Program-made: the position numbers and the translations under genes | Assembly (NCBI GenBank): GCA_907165275.2 | Contig: OU015669.1 | Span: 2,192,501 to 2,256,500, forward strand | Reading direction: 5' to 3' | DNA: 64,000 nt | Source: Zygaena filipendulae | Taxonomy: Eukaryota; Arthropoda; Insecta; Lepidoptera; Zygaenidae | Notes under the pieces: generated by a model | What the model was told of the DNA's origin: nothing | Databases searched by the model: none | The model's input: only the letters and a program-made list of their open reading frames with translations | In this document: piece by piece, positions 52,317 to 63,844 of the stretch | Layout of the letters: the number at the start of each line of letters is the position of its first letter | Numbering within the stretch: position 1 is the first letter of the stretch

Positions 52317-55300
52317 TACTTTTCCGATCCCCTCGGGCACCAAAGTCTGTTCAGAATTTTTTTTTTTTTTTCATTATGTAAATTGTTGAGTAGCGATTTT
52401 CACTGTCGTATAAGAACTTTCAACCGACATTCGACAAACAGATAAATATGTAGATGTTCCAAAAACGATCGAAGTGGATTCTTTTGGTTGGCCTCCGCAA
52501 TGTTTTTTTTTATTAAGTAATAGGTATACATATACCTATTATTCATACTCCTTTAGAGATGCACGTTATGTTGACGATCGATAAATAAATAAATAAAATA
52601 TAAATATTCAAATCGGTTAATAAGTTAGTAAGTTTATTTATCTAATAAACGTCCGTAATGGTAGAAAACACGTGAGCAAACAAACAGACGTGACAGAAAT
52701 TCTTTTGAGTGTTTCTAAATAATCAAGGTGCTATCTTGTGTCAATTTCGGTGCCCTATCTCTCACAGATTTTTATTAAAACGCGATAAATTTTAATTTAA
52801 GACGGCATACCTGTACAATGCACGACGGCGCGGCGCTACGATAAGGGATTGCTTATCTGTTGATATTATAACTCCACCGATTATAGCGGAAGTGGTAGTG
52901 TTGTAATATTAAGTTGGTTTTTTTTCAAAGTCTTCTTTAGAATCGTTGACCGATTTTTGGTAGTAGAAGTTTGGTAGTACCTATACTCAAATATGTAGCT
53001 ATAACAGTGCTTATTATGTTTTTTTAATGCTACAATGAATTTCACAATCCAAAAGAAAACTACTGTTATTTCATAGTTTCAAGTTTTTACGTCTGACGAC
53101 AGTTATCATGACTTTCTAGTTGCTAGGTAGGTATATGTTTTTTTCACGCTCAAGTTTTTATGTTTTCAGTTAAGAACAATAGATATTTTCTCGCACTATG
53201 GCTGTTTTTGTTTACTATTATACCTAAAAACGATTTTTTTAGGATATCGTCAATATGGAAATCTCATCAATAAACAAATATTAAATTTTAGTATTCGCGA
53301 CATAAGAAAAATATATTAATATTCAATTAAGTTAAGTAATAATAATAAAAAACCAACCAAATTGCGAGAAAGTGTGTGTTCAAATCTGTAGGAAGCGTTA
53401 TTAATACAAAATTTGCCAAAATGTCGGAATTGCAATTAAAAATAAAAATTTAATCAGCAATAAGAGTAACATCTAAAAATATAGATATAATAAAATAATA
53501 CAACAGATACAATTCATAAAATTATTTATTTGTAGATGACAGAGAAGGTCGCTTTTTATTTTGTCTAAAACACAATCATACCGGATATTAACAATTTCAA
53601 AGCAAGCTATCCCGCTTATCGTCATCATAAATTAAATTTATATAATTTTTATTTTTTTATTTTTTTTTTATTTTTTTTTTAAAGTTAGTGAACTTTAATC
53701 ATATATTTACAAATTTCAGATTAATTTTTTTATAATTTATTTTCTTTTTCGACACTGTGGTTGCCTTAACACTTTTTCGTCAAAATTTGTTTCACAAAGT
53801 TCGTTCTTTATTATACTAGTAGGTATAGATCTCAGGTATAGATGGAGTTTATTTACTTGCCCTAGAGTAGGTAAATGTGAGAATATAATTATATTATTAC
53901 GATGGGAGTTGGGACTCTCTAAATATTCCACTCGGTTATCTGAATAAACAAACATTTCAAAATCAATATGCTTTGATTGAAAGCCAAATTAACCTCTTTT
54001 AATTTAAATTAGAACCTAAAATGTCGCTTCGTAACGAAACTGTTGAGATTTTATTAGAAGTTTTTATTAATGATTTTTGTTTTTTTTTTTACAGTAACTA
54101 TAACAAACGAAAAAGTAAGTATACTAAAAATCTCATACCTAATGAATCTTTAAAGCTGTTTTCATCCTATCAAGATACAGATATCTCTGTTTTACAAAAT
54201 ATACACGCATACCTACTCCTATGTAGTATGTATGTATGTAAAAAAAATATATATCCTCTCCAGAATTTTTTGAGTTTTCTTAAATGTGGTGGAAGCGGAC
54301 ATTCACTCATACACACACTCACATACACAAATACACACTCGCATACACAAACACACACAGTTACACTCACAATCATACTCTCATACTCACACAAACAAGC
54401 TAAGCTCACTGTCATTGGAGGACTGATGGGTTAAGTTAGGAAGAAGGGAAAAACAATAAGGTAAAACAAATAGAAGAGAAAACAATAATATATATACCTA
54501 TTTATATAATTATTTATAAACATCACTATAAGTTTATTATTTATAAGGCTTTTATTATATAACGTCATGGATGGCTATGGAAGAGTGGGATCTACTGGCA
54601 CAAGTATATTATATGCTTAAAAGTAGGTCCCAACAATCCGATTGTAACCACTACTTATATAGTAATAAATACTTTTGAATTTTTGTTTTTTTTTTTTAAT
54701 TTTATGTCATCCTGTACATGTAAATTTAAATTTCTACGTTTCTTTTGTTAATTTATTATAGGAGTTGCAAGTTTCACCGACTGGTAGAATTAGAATAGAA
54801 TAAAAGTTTATCTGGTACTAAAATATTATGTAGGTACAAGTGTATAGTACCTAGTGTCTTTGAGTAGAATAAAATAAGCAAGTTAGTTGCTATCATTAAG
54901 ATACGCCGTGAATCTAGTCCCATACGTTAGTGCAACCGTATAAGGAGTAAAGCTGGTTAATTATAATATTATAAAAAAACTCATAATTTTACTCTCGATA
55001 AAAAAACCGAGAGAAGCACTCAATGTTGCAAAAAGGTATAATTGAGCAATATAATACTTATACTTAAGCTATAAAAATAAATGATTATAAAGATCATGAA
55101 CTACAATTTATTTCAATATAAACTAAAGCGAGTACAAGTAACTGATAAAAGAGTTGAATGAGACGAGAGGCATTTTAGCGACCACACAGTGCGGTGTGCG
55201 TATTCAACTGTTCTAAGACAAACTCGATGGATGGCAATAAAAATAACTTCGTAGGGCCAGTTAGTTGCATTAGGCGGTGAAATCTTATAATTAAATGAAT

Positions 55301-55573
55301 AAAGTATCTAAAAATATTAATATTTATATCGTATCTCCGACTTGTGTTTGGAACAAATATTTGTTTTGAGGAAAATTTTAATATATTCAGACTTAACGGC
55401 CTTACAGACGTGTCGCTTCAATTACTTGCATGAGTTACGGCATTTCCTCGGGAACATCGAGATAGAAGCCTACTGTGTGGCCCACAGATCCAGTTAGGGA
55501 TCCTAGTTATTTGTATTCCTAACATTCAAATCAGTTCAGCCGTTTAAGCACGATACAATCTAAGTACTAATCT
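52317..55573. other. Gene-free 3.2-kb AT-rich stretch with a CA-type microsatellite
   Basis: No gene can be supported. At 54299-54400 there is an imperfect CACA/ACTCAC microsatellite (TACACACACTCACATACAC), which keeps a frame open on both strands. A-T homopolymers are frequent, for example at 53648-53680. Confidence 0.45.
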
Positions 55574-55864
55574 TCTATACTAAGTATAATAAAAGAGTAG
55601 AATCCGCGATTCTGTACATTGAATATTTTTAACAAAAATTGACAGGGGGCGATAAAAGAAGAGTACCACCAAAAAAAAGGTTTATAAAATTCTTTTCAAG
55701 AAATTATCTCCGAATCTAATGAACGGATTGACATGCTGTTTTCACAGGTAGATTAAACTTAGCCTGGAGCTTCATATAGGCTTTATTTAATTTAAATCGG
55801 ATGTCGGGAAAAAAGTTGTCACATGAAAACGTTTCACGCGGGTGAAACCGCGGGGCACATTTAG
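55574..55864 (+). mobile_element. Helitron-like element with a worn end
   Basis: Opens TCTATACTAAGTATAATAAAAG, includes GATTCTGTACATTGAAT shared with family H1, and closes GGGTGAAACCGCGGGGCACATTTAG|T at 55864, keeping the hairpin but with CATTTAG in place of CAGCTAG. Confidence 0.6.
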
Positions 55865-56303
55865 TATTATAATAAGGATTTTCCAAGGAAGTTGTCAAAT
55901 TTGTTCACCGCGAAATAATGTAACGTGTACACTCAGCATCAAAAAGATGTAATCACAATTGGTACTAGTTTAATCTTGTTGCAATAGTACCAAATTTCAT
56001 CGACTGATAAAAGTGTTTACATACATATACGAGTACCTAGGTTTTATTGATACTGACTATACAAATGCTTTGATGAGAATAAGAATTCTAATATTTAAAT
56101 TTGTCCCTCGCCCATTTGGATCCACAACCAGGGTTTAATGGTGGATCTACAGATAACTTTTTTCGTTGAAACCACGGGTGCCTCCATGAGTAACTGTTTC
56201 ATCTCTAATCAACAGGTGGATCCGCGCTAAATATTTCTGCAGTGTCAAGGTCAACTTACAGAATACAGGTTAAGCTAGCGCTCCGCCCTATAAAAAACAT
56301 ATT
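55865..56303. other. Gene-free stretch left of the DIRS element
   Basis: No supported feature. Confidence 0.4.
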
Positions 56304-56866
56304 ATTGGTTGATCAAACGAGCTTCCCTGAAGTGAAGTTCGATCCTAATTATCTTGATTTCGTCGGAGAGATTTATGTTGACAATGTAGTATAGCTCTGC
56401 TATGCTCGAACCAATCGCACATAATGTTTAGCGCCGCAGGGAAAGGGTAAATAAAAAAAAGAACCCCCCTCCCACGACGCTTTCCTTTCCGCTCATGATC
56501 TAGCCAGCCTCATTATTTTCAGAGTAGGAAGCGTTATAAAAAAAGGGAATTCGCCAGAACTGGGTTGGGTGGGGCTATAAATCTCTCCGACGAAATCAAG
56601 ATAATTAGGATCGAACTTCACTTCAGGGAAGCTCGTTTGATCAACCAATTATCTTGCTTTCGTCTTCGAGATTTATGTTGACAATGTAGATGTTCAGAGA
56701 TCATAAGAAAATAAAACTATTCTTATTCATCAGTCACTTAACTTTATAATTTCCTTAAAGATTAAATCACAATTTTGACAACAAAAAAAAAAGGTAATAC
56801 TTAATTTAATCATATGAAAATTGACATAATTGGTGCTAATTATAAATAAATATTTAACAGAGTACA

Positions 56867-57955
56867 TTAACTTGTATCTTGATTTATCAGGCTATAATTG
56901 CAATCAACAATGGGCCGATTATAAAAATTTGCGAAGATTGCCGATTGGTCTGTCCAACCAGCACATCTTCTGATTATATCAACGCTTATGCCAGACTGCC
57001 GAGCTGCCGAAGTAGACGCATGGCGGGTGCTGTGAGCACCAAATATAGTTGTATCAATACCACTAGATTGTAAGGTTTGTTTTATCCAGCGTCCAATAGT
57101 CTGGGCAGAGGCAGCCTAATATGGTTTTTTACAGGTAAGTAGAAGTTTTACTTCTGCTGTCGATCTTCTGGAGGAAGATGCAACTAAATAAGAGTTTAAG
57201 GTAGCTGCTGGGCAAATACTAGGTCTGTGAGTGAAAAAAGGCAAACATAAGGTTGGTTGTGAACGCCCTATGCCAGAAGTTTTTAGCAAGTCTGTTATTA
57301 TTATAACTATCTTGTCACTGTAAAATTTAATGTTGGGGATTTTAATGAATGACAATGTTTGTATTCTTTGCCCAGTTGCTAAGGCTAACAATACAACTAA
57401 TTTCTTACTTAAATTTTCAAAACACAAGGATTCGTTAGGATATAACTTATCTAGATAATCTAAGACATAATTGGGGTTCCATGTAACATTATAGCGAGGA
57501 AATACTGGTTTTATTCTGAAAACTCCCCTAAAGAATCTTTTAATCCTAGTGTCTTGACTAATATTGTTAGATGAGATCAGTGAAATGGCAGATCGGTGAT
57601 TATTCAGTGTCCCATAAGAAGAACCTTCATTTAGACATTTAGTAAGGAAGTCAAGTAAGTAACTAATATCAACATTGAAAAAATCAAGATTTTTAGCATT
57701 GCAATATTCCCACCATTTTTTTAAACTACTTGAATATTGAGATTTTGTGTTTTTGGATACAGAAGACAACATAACGTCTATTGCCGTCGTTGGGATTCCC
57801 TGTTTCAGGAATCCTTCCCTGATAACACAGCCACTGCCAGGGAAAGGTGACGATGTAGTGGGTGAACAGGTCTGAAATGAGATGAAAGGAGAAATTTGTT
57901 TGGGGCTAAAACTAAGATATCGCTTATGCAAAGAGAGATAAAAAGGGGGTACCAT
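56867..57955 (-). pseudogene. DIRS tyrosine recombinase with one in-frame stop
   Basis: From the ATG at 57955 the protein has the SAM-like N-terminal helices (SVSKNTKSQYSSSLKKWWEY), then the catalytic domain with the first arginine in ALATGQRIQTL. The frame stops at TAG 57116-57118, just after TCKKPY; reading on in the same frame gives the H-x-x-R box AHSTRHA, the G-W block CAGWTDQSAIF and the nucleophilic tyrosine in FYNRP, ending at TAA 56867-56869. So a single nonsense change separates this copy from a full-length enzyme of about 362 residues. The 5' end overlaps the RT frame by about 150 bp. Confidence 0.85.
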
Positions 57956-59700
57956 GGCTGCGATGGCCAGTAGGGTACTACAACAATTCCCGTCGCATGA
58001 TCAGTTACAATTTTATTTAAGGTCTTTAATACCATTGCGAAGGGAGGAAAAGCGTAAAAGAAATCACTATGCCAGTTTACTGTGAAAGCATCAATATTGT
58101 AAGCAAATGGGTCTCTTTTCCATGATATGTACTTAGAACATTTTGAATTGGCACGAGAAGCAAAGAGATCAATATCTGGAACACCAAATCGGCTAACGAT
58201 TTTTGAAAATGCGATTGCACTAATCTCCCATTCTGTGTCAACATTAAGCTTTCTAGATTCTTGGTCCGCTTCTATATTTTGTGAGGATTTAATATAGGAA
58301 GCAAAAATAAAGATTTTCCTTTCTTGACACCATTCCCATATAAGCTTAGTTACATAATTTAAGTGGGGGTATTGAATGCCACCCATTCTGTTTATGTAAG
58401 AAATAGCAGTTGTGTTGTCGATTCTTAAAAGTATCTCACAATTGGTTTTTTGTTTCGCGAATGATCTTAATCCAAAGTAGGCTGCCAGCAGTTCCAAATA
58501 GTTTATGTGATGTCCGCGTTCGATTTCAGTCCACAGACCGCCAGTTTTTTGTCCTTGACAAAAAGATCCCCAGCCGGTTGTAGATGCGTCTGTAAATATT
58601 TCGAGTGCATATTCGTTTTGTCGAATAGGGCTGTCACCGAATACGAGGTTGTGTTTCCACCAATTTAACTCATCACAAAAACTGCTTGGAATCTCCATAA
58701 ATTTATTAAAATTACCACTGTGGTTAAGTAATGCTAAGTATTTACTTCTTTCAAAAGATTTAGTGTAAAGCCATCCGTAAGCGATTGCTGGGCAAGCCGC
58801 AGTCAATGCGCCCGTGAAACGAGCAAAATCTCTAATACGTATGTTCTTCTTTTGCTTTATGTGTTCAAGAATTAGTTCTATTCGTTCAGTTATATTCTTT
58901 CTTTTTTTATCGGGTAGTTGCAAAACCATTTTTTCGGAATTTAAAATGAAGCCTAAGAAGGTGCATGACGTATCAGGAACCAAGTTACTCTTTTTGTAGT
59001 TAATTACAAAACCTAAATTTGCGAGACAACTTATAGTCTCGTTAACATTCTCGCAACAACCGTTAAATGATTTATGTATACACAAAAAATCGTCTAAGTA
59101 CTGAACCGATGTGAAACCTCGTGACCTTAAATGTGTCATGACGGGTTGGAGAATTTTAGTAAAAATATAAGGGGCCGAACACAGACCGAAAGGTAAGACG
59201 GTGAACTCATAAAGGATTCCGTCATAATGAAATCGAAGATATTTTCGGTGACTAATATGAATAGGCAACAAAAAATAAGCTTCTTGTAGGTCAATATTGG
59301 CCATATAGCAATTTCTACTAGCAAGACGAGTCGCAGTTCTTATATCTTCCATTTTAAAATGATCACAATAGATATTTTTATTAAGGTTTTTTAGGTTTAA
59401 AATAAAGCGCATGCTACCGTCTTTTTTAGGAATGAGAAAAATATCAGAGATAAACTGCCCCTGAATTGGTTTACATTTAGTTATAGCCCCAATTTGTAAT
59501 AAGTGTGTTAGCTGTTTTTTCAGCTCTATTGTTTCATTAACAGAAAAGATTCGATGAGGATAAAAATTGTCAGGCTGTTTAGGTATTTCAGTAAATGGAA
59601 TCCTATACCCTGTTATTGTGTTCAGTATAAAATTATCGTCTGTAATTGATTTCCAGGCTGGTAAAAAATATTGTAAACGTCCAGCATGTACCTGGGTTTC
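57805..59700 (-). CDS. DIRS reverse transcriptase, RNase H and C-terminal methyltransferase-like domain
   Basis: The first ATG of the open frame is at 59412, but the frame is open and family-like upstream (QFISDIFLIPKKDGSM and earlier) to about 59700, overlapping the end of gag, so expression by frameshift or a downstream start is likely. RT shows RFILNLKNLN, NIDLQEAYFLLPI and the catalytic box QYLDDFL (YLDD). RNase H follows with EIFTDASTTGWG, a catalytic glutamate in INYLELLAAY and RIDNTTAISYINR. The C-terminal part has DIDLFASRANSKCSKYISW, DAFTVNW and FYAFPPF, the conserved region usually called DAM-like methyltransferase in DIRS1-type elements. Intact over its whole length. Confidence 0.87.
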   Translation of the reverse strand, partial: ETQVHAGRLQYFLPAWKSITDDNFILNTITGYRIPFTEIPKQPDNFYPHRIFSVNETIELKKQLTHLLQIGAITKCKPIQGQFISDIFLIPKKDGSMRFILNLKNLNKNIYCDHFKMEDIRTATRLASRNCYMANIDLQEAYFLLPIHISHRKYLRFHYDGILYEFTVLPFGLCSAPYIFTKILQPVMTHLRSRGFTSVQYLDDFLCIHKSFNGCCENVNETISCLANLGFVINYKKSNLVPDTSCTFLGFILNSEKMVLQLPDKKRKNITERIELILEHIKQKKNIRIRDFARFTGALTAACPAIAYGWLYTKSFERSKYLALLNHSGNFNKFMEIPSSFCDELNWWKHNLVFGDSPIRQNEYALEIFTDASTTGWGSFCQGQKTGGLWTEIERGHHINYLELLAAYFGLRSFAKQKTNCEILLRIDNTTAISYINRMGGIQYPHLNYVTKLIWEWCQERKIFIFASYIKSSQNIEADQESRKLNVDTEWEISAIAFSKIVSRFGVPDIDLFASRANSKCSKYISWKRDPFAYNIDAFTVNWHSDFFYAFPPFAMVLKTLNKIVTDHATGIVVVPYWPSQPWYPLFISLCISDILVLAPNKFLLSSHFRPVHPLHRHLSLAVAVLSGKDS

Positions 59701-59714
59701 CTGGGCTTGTAGAT

Positions 59715-61212
59715 TTATGTTTGGTGGCGGCTGTGCGACGATGACCCTCGCGTCGCCTGTGGCGGCGGTTGGCGCCGGGGTGGTGGTGGCGGTGGCCGAG
59801 ACGGTGGCGGTGGCGGCGGTGGCGCTTGACGCCTCGCTTGCTGCTGTGGAGGTCGAAATTTGTTTGCATAGAAAGTTCTCTGCCCACCGCCTCTGAACGA
59901 GTAAGATCGATTGCCCCGCTGGGAGCCGCGAGACGATGGGCCCCTCCAGTTTAAATTTGTTCCAGACGTACCCGTAGATTGCATCATTTGCCCGGTTTTT
60001 TTAATGCTCTTTGTTGATTTAATAGTTTCGCTCAACTTCTCACCAAAGAGAAAGTTATCTCTCTTACTATTTTTTATGGGTTCAGACAAAGACTTGTCTA
60101 AGAGAGGTAATACGATTGTACGCCGTGTGTCCGTTTCGTCATAATGCGAGTGTGCTAGCATTTTTCCGGCGTCATTCAAGAAACGTATAGATTCGGGTAT
60201 ATCCGGATTTTTCTTCACCAAAATTGTTAATGCCTTACCAATGGCAGTCAGAGACTTACCAATAAAGTCTTGTTTTAATAATATTCTTTTATCCCTTAAA
60301 CTATACTTTTCGATAAGGATGGCGTTTATCTCCGGATTCATAATTGGAGCTTTGCAAAAGGGAACGTTTTCGGGAAATAAATATTTTTTCTTAAGAATCT
60401 CCTTATCTTCCTTTTTTAGTCCGTTTTGGAGTATATGTTGGAACCGCTTAGCCAACTCCTCATGGATTTTTTCACCCCATTCTATACTCTCGGTTTCGTA
60501 TTCACCAATAAGTTTTAACATATCGGCGTCAATATCCGTCTCAGAAGTTTCAGTTGCTTCAATCTCCGGTACTAGTACGTCGGAAGCTACCGGTTCGTCA
60601 GGAGCAACAGGTGTTACCTCGCTATCGAGAGTAAAATTTTGATCTTCGAGCGGTATTTCATTTTCCAGAGGAACTGGAAGGTAAAAACAATTGTATCAAA
60701 ACTAGCAAAAATATCTGGCATAATGTGGGTAGTACTGATAAAGAACAGTATTTAACTCAATAACTCACTAGCGTCATAAAATGACGAACTTATTTTTATA
60801 GTTTGTGCCTACCCTCGTATGAGTTAAGGTGCCAAAAGGCAAGGTTGTAAATCAGTAATAATAATCAATTGAAAAAACACTGATAAAAAATACAGAGTGG
60901 CCAAAGTGCCAAGTATTGTGCCAAAAGGCAAGGGTTTGTGCCGAAAGGCAAGTTTGTGCCGAAAGGCAAGGTAGCCGCAGATTAATATCGCGTATCAACT
61001 CTGAGCAAGACTTCTGTCCTATATCTCGTATAGGATCTAGGCAAGTTTATAATAAATTATTGTCACTAACCATTGAGGTGTATTCCTTCTTCGTCGCTTG
61101 AATAAATGATTGCTGCATGATCCTGTTTCTGTCTTTTTTGCAGTTTATGTTCATATTTTCTTAGTTTTCTTCGCCATTTGTCTTCTTTGTCTTCAATTTT
61201 TCTTTTCGGCAT
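59715..61212 (-). CDS. DIRS Gag, two exons
   Basis: Exon 1 (61071-61212) starts MPKRKIEDKEDKWRRKLRKY and ends at a CAATG|GTTAGT donor. Exon 2 (59715-60673) follows a CTTCCAG acceptor. Joining is phase 1 and gives 1,101 nt, 366 residues plus stop. Exon 2 begins with an acidic linker and then shows a conserved helical region (WGEKIHEELAKRFQHILQNG, LLKQDFIGKSLTAIGKAL, HSHYDETDTRRTIVLPLL) seen in DIRS Gag proteins, then an RG/proline-rich C-terminus (RGSQRGNRS, PPPPPPPSRPPPPPP) likely to bind nucleic acid. The 397-bp intron has four copies of GTGCC(A/G)AAAGGCAAG. Confidence 0.82.
60828..60971. repeat. GTGCCRAAAGGCAAG repeats within the DIRS gag intron
   Basis: The 15-bp word GTGCC(A/G)AAAGGCAAG is found near 60831, 60918, 60937 and 60955, the last three nearly in tandem with a 17-19-bp period. 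Each contains the small palindrome GCC-AAAA-GGC or GCC-GAAA-GGC. Confidence 0.75.
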
Positions 61213-61462
61213 GATAGGTAGGTACTAGGTACAGAATTTAATTTATTTTGAAGTTCCGTTACACTATGTGCGTTGGCCGTGCGCGCACGAACAATAATGA
61301 GGCTGGCTAGATCATGAGCGGAAAGGAAAGCGTCGTGGGAGGGGGGTTCTTTTTTTTATTTACCCTTTCCCTGCGGCGCTAAACATTATGTGCGATTGGT
61401 TCGAGCATAGCAGAGCTATACTACATTGTCAACATAAATCTCGAAGACGAAAGCAAGATAAT

Positions 61463-62872
61463 CAAAGATAACTATGTCATATTAAAGTAACTGATAGTAA
61501 TATAGCAAAAGGAAGGATTGCCTCTAGCAAAAAGGCCGCGTTTTGCCGTTTTTCTTTTTTTTTTACTGTTCTTTTGGGGCAATAAAGTATAGATATTTTG
61601 AATATGAAAAATATGTCACTAATTGTCGGTGATAATTCTACTGCAGCATTAAAACTTGATCCAAAAAAAATATTAAAAAACAAAATGCCACTTCTGCTGA
61701 TTAACAAATAAAGTATTTTTATAATATATGTTCATAACTGTAGAATTATTATAAAAAAGGGTTTATTCTTTTGTCAAATATAAAAAATAAAAAGTATTTA
61801 AATAACCATTAAAGTGGCGATCAAAGACATAATTTAATACCTATAGTATACCGTTCGCTGGAAACTTTCACTGAACGCGCTGTAACGGCATTATTAATGA
61901 TATTTGTACATGAGACGTAGTAGGTTGTTTTAAAAGTCGGTTCAAAATACCGACAACTTCGAGAGTTTTAACTTAACCCGGTCTCAGTGTAGTGCAAGTG
62001 AACGCATTTACCGATCGATTCCACAAAATTCCTTGTACTCGAGAGTTCGGATCTCGCGTAAGTACGGTTTGTATTTATTTTGATCTGTAACGTTCGATAA
62101 GTCCGTAATTTTTATACAAATTTTTGGGCTGTGAGTTGCTGCATTTTTGCAGTCACGGCCAGGGTTACCATCTGAAAAAAAAATAAAAAACTCTTAATTT
62201 TCAACAATTAAAAACATTAAGAAATAAATATTTTACGCGAAAAAGGAAAAAAAAACCGTAATTTATTTATAACACAAAACCGTTCACAGTATTACAGTAA
62301 AACTAAGGCACTGTGAAGTTAATAATACATATATGCTAAGACTACTAATAAACTACAACACGATAAAAACTAAAACGCTAAATTTTTGATGCATTCATCC
62401 GCTCCGTAATAAGTCTGCGATGCATTCTACTCTTATATTTTAGTAATGTCACTTTTTTCTCTAATAGGTTCTGAACTCAAAACGTCTGTCTCAAAGAAAT
62501 TTTGCATAAAATAACATAGGTTAAAAATAATATATTTAATTATATGTATATAAACCTAAAACGAAAACGAAACATATTAAGACGAAAAAAATGTAGGTAT
62601 AAAATTTCATTTATGGTCAATTGGTAACCCTAGTTGCGGCCGGCGCGTACGGCGATATTCGTTGCGATTTTTAAAATTGTTTTTAAATACTTTTTTTTAT
62701 TTTACATTATTTTACACTAGCTGTTACCACGCAGTTTCTCAGGGATTCAGGGATGCAATAAGTTTCAATACAATCATACAATAAGTCAAACCTTTTCTCT
62801 GTATACCTATTATTAATAGTTTAGATAATACTTACCTATAATTTTGTGTATTATGTTGTATAATGGGCATGT
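61463..62872. other. Gene-free region with a possible first exon at 61986-62057
   Basis: Mostly AT-rich. Near 61982 the initiator-like TCTCAGTGT is followed by CpG-bearing sequence and, about 70 bases on, a consensus donor (TCTCGC|GTAAGTACG). This could be an untranslated first exon of a plus-strand gene; the evidence is slight. A second piece of unique sequence, GTTGCGGCCGGCGCGTACGGCG, lies at about 62631. Confidence 0.3.
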
Positions 62873-63172
62873 TGACTAATTTTTTTTAGCCCGTCTTGTA
62901 GATTAATAAAAAAATATTGAACACGTATTTTTTCTTTATTTACGTAATCAAAAAATAACGGCGATACATTGAGTTGAAATTTCGCGTGACGTCACTGTCC
63001 GGACAGTTTGTACGGCGGTTTTAGCGGTTAGTGACGTCACGACCCCCTCACCCTAAACTTTAGTGCGCTTTATCTCTGTTTATTTTAATTTATTTGAAAA
63101 ACCAAAAAATACGTGTCTATTGTTTTTTTATTTTCTAACTGACGGACTTATTAGAATTTTGATTTTCACGAG
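62873..63172. mobile_element. Copy of the CRE-containing MITE family
   Basis: Arms TTTAGCCCGTCTTGTAG and CTAACTGACGGACTTATT; centre with CGTGACGTCACTG near 62988 and AGTGACGTCACGA near 63031. Very close to the copy at 48536-48845. Confidence 0.75.
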
Positions 63173-63844
63173 AAATAAACAATAATTTTAAGTATTTAAA
63201 ATTGTGCATAAGTTCACTTCCATGAAAGGATTCCTTATTACGTTTACGTTCCTCGTTTATAATTTCTCTATGGTGTATAAAAATAGTGCAAAAGGAAATT
63301 CTCTTGAGAAATGTTGATTTGCATTACATGTAGTTATTAGTTACTTGTACACGCACATGTTATGTATTTTAGAAGGGGACAATGTGCAGTAAATTTTATC
63401 TATTTACGTACCTAACAACAGATAAACTGCTTCGAGTGTGTTGTCGGTGTGGTACAATGCATACATAGATACTAGCGTGTGTTCGCTGCGTACGCGCAGC
63501 CGTGCCGGTGCAATCCCGCGCCCCTAGTACGAGTTATATCCTCGTCGCAGGGTATTGGTGACGGCCCTAGCCTTTGATCAGGGCAGAGCGATATTGTCTT
63601 GCAGCGGCCTATAGATCACTGTATACAAATGGGCATGATGTCGGGGTAAAAAATCAAAATTACGTGTCCAATATTTTTTTATAATCTACAAACCTACATC
63701 ATTACATAGTCAGCTAGCTACTTTATGCGCACTGCCAAACAGTAAACACCACATGGATGGAGTCGCCAGCAACAGCTAAGATTAAATAAAAAATACCTAC
63801 ATACTGTTTATATGTATTTACAACACCAAAAAGAATAATCCTTG
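63173..63844. other. Gene-free stretch
   Basis: A CpG-rich patch at 63478-63570 (GCTGCGTACGCGCAGCC and CCCGCGCCCCTAG) stands out; AAATTACGTGTCCAATATTTTTT at 63656 is a MITE arm. No coding frame is supported. Confidence 0.4.

Larger units (their letters stand above)
56304..61462 (-). mobile_element. DIRS retrotransposon with inverted terminal repeats and internal complementary region
   Basis: The inner ITR segments 56363-56517 and 61293-61445 are inverse copies (GACAATGTAG...GCCTCATTATT). Each end has its own extension: left 56304-56374, right about 61431-61462. The internal complementary region at 56577-56689 consists of the inverse of the left extension joined directly to the inverse of the right extension, meeting at CAACCAATTATCTTGC; this is the arrangement of DIRS elements, which replicate through a circular intermediate and integrate by a tyrosine recombinase. 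Genes run on the minus strand: spliced gag, RT/RNase H, recombinase. The flanks share only an AT at the joints and show no target duplication, as expected. Confidence 0.9.

Noticed and set aside
54021..54434. 137-codon frame ending in a Thr/His-rich tail
   Set aside because: The tail is a translated CACA/ACTCAC microsatellite and the rest is AT-rich sequence without similarity.
59567..60642. Plus-strand frames of 60-133 codons
   Set aside because: They are antisense to the DIRS gag; the proline codon run in gag keeps the other strand open.
60828..60971. CRISPR-like repeat spacing
   Set aside because: The repeats are short, nearly in tandem and lie in the intron of a eukaryotic retrotransposon; CRISPR arrays do not occur in insect chromosomes.
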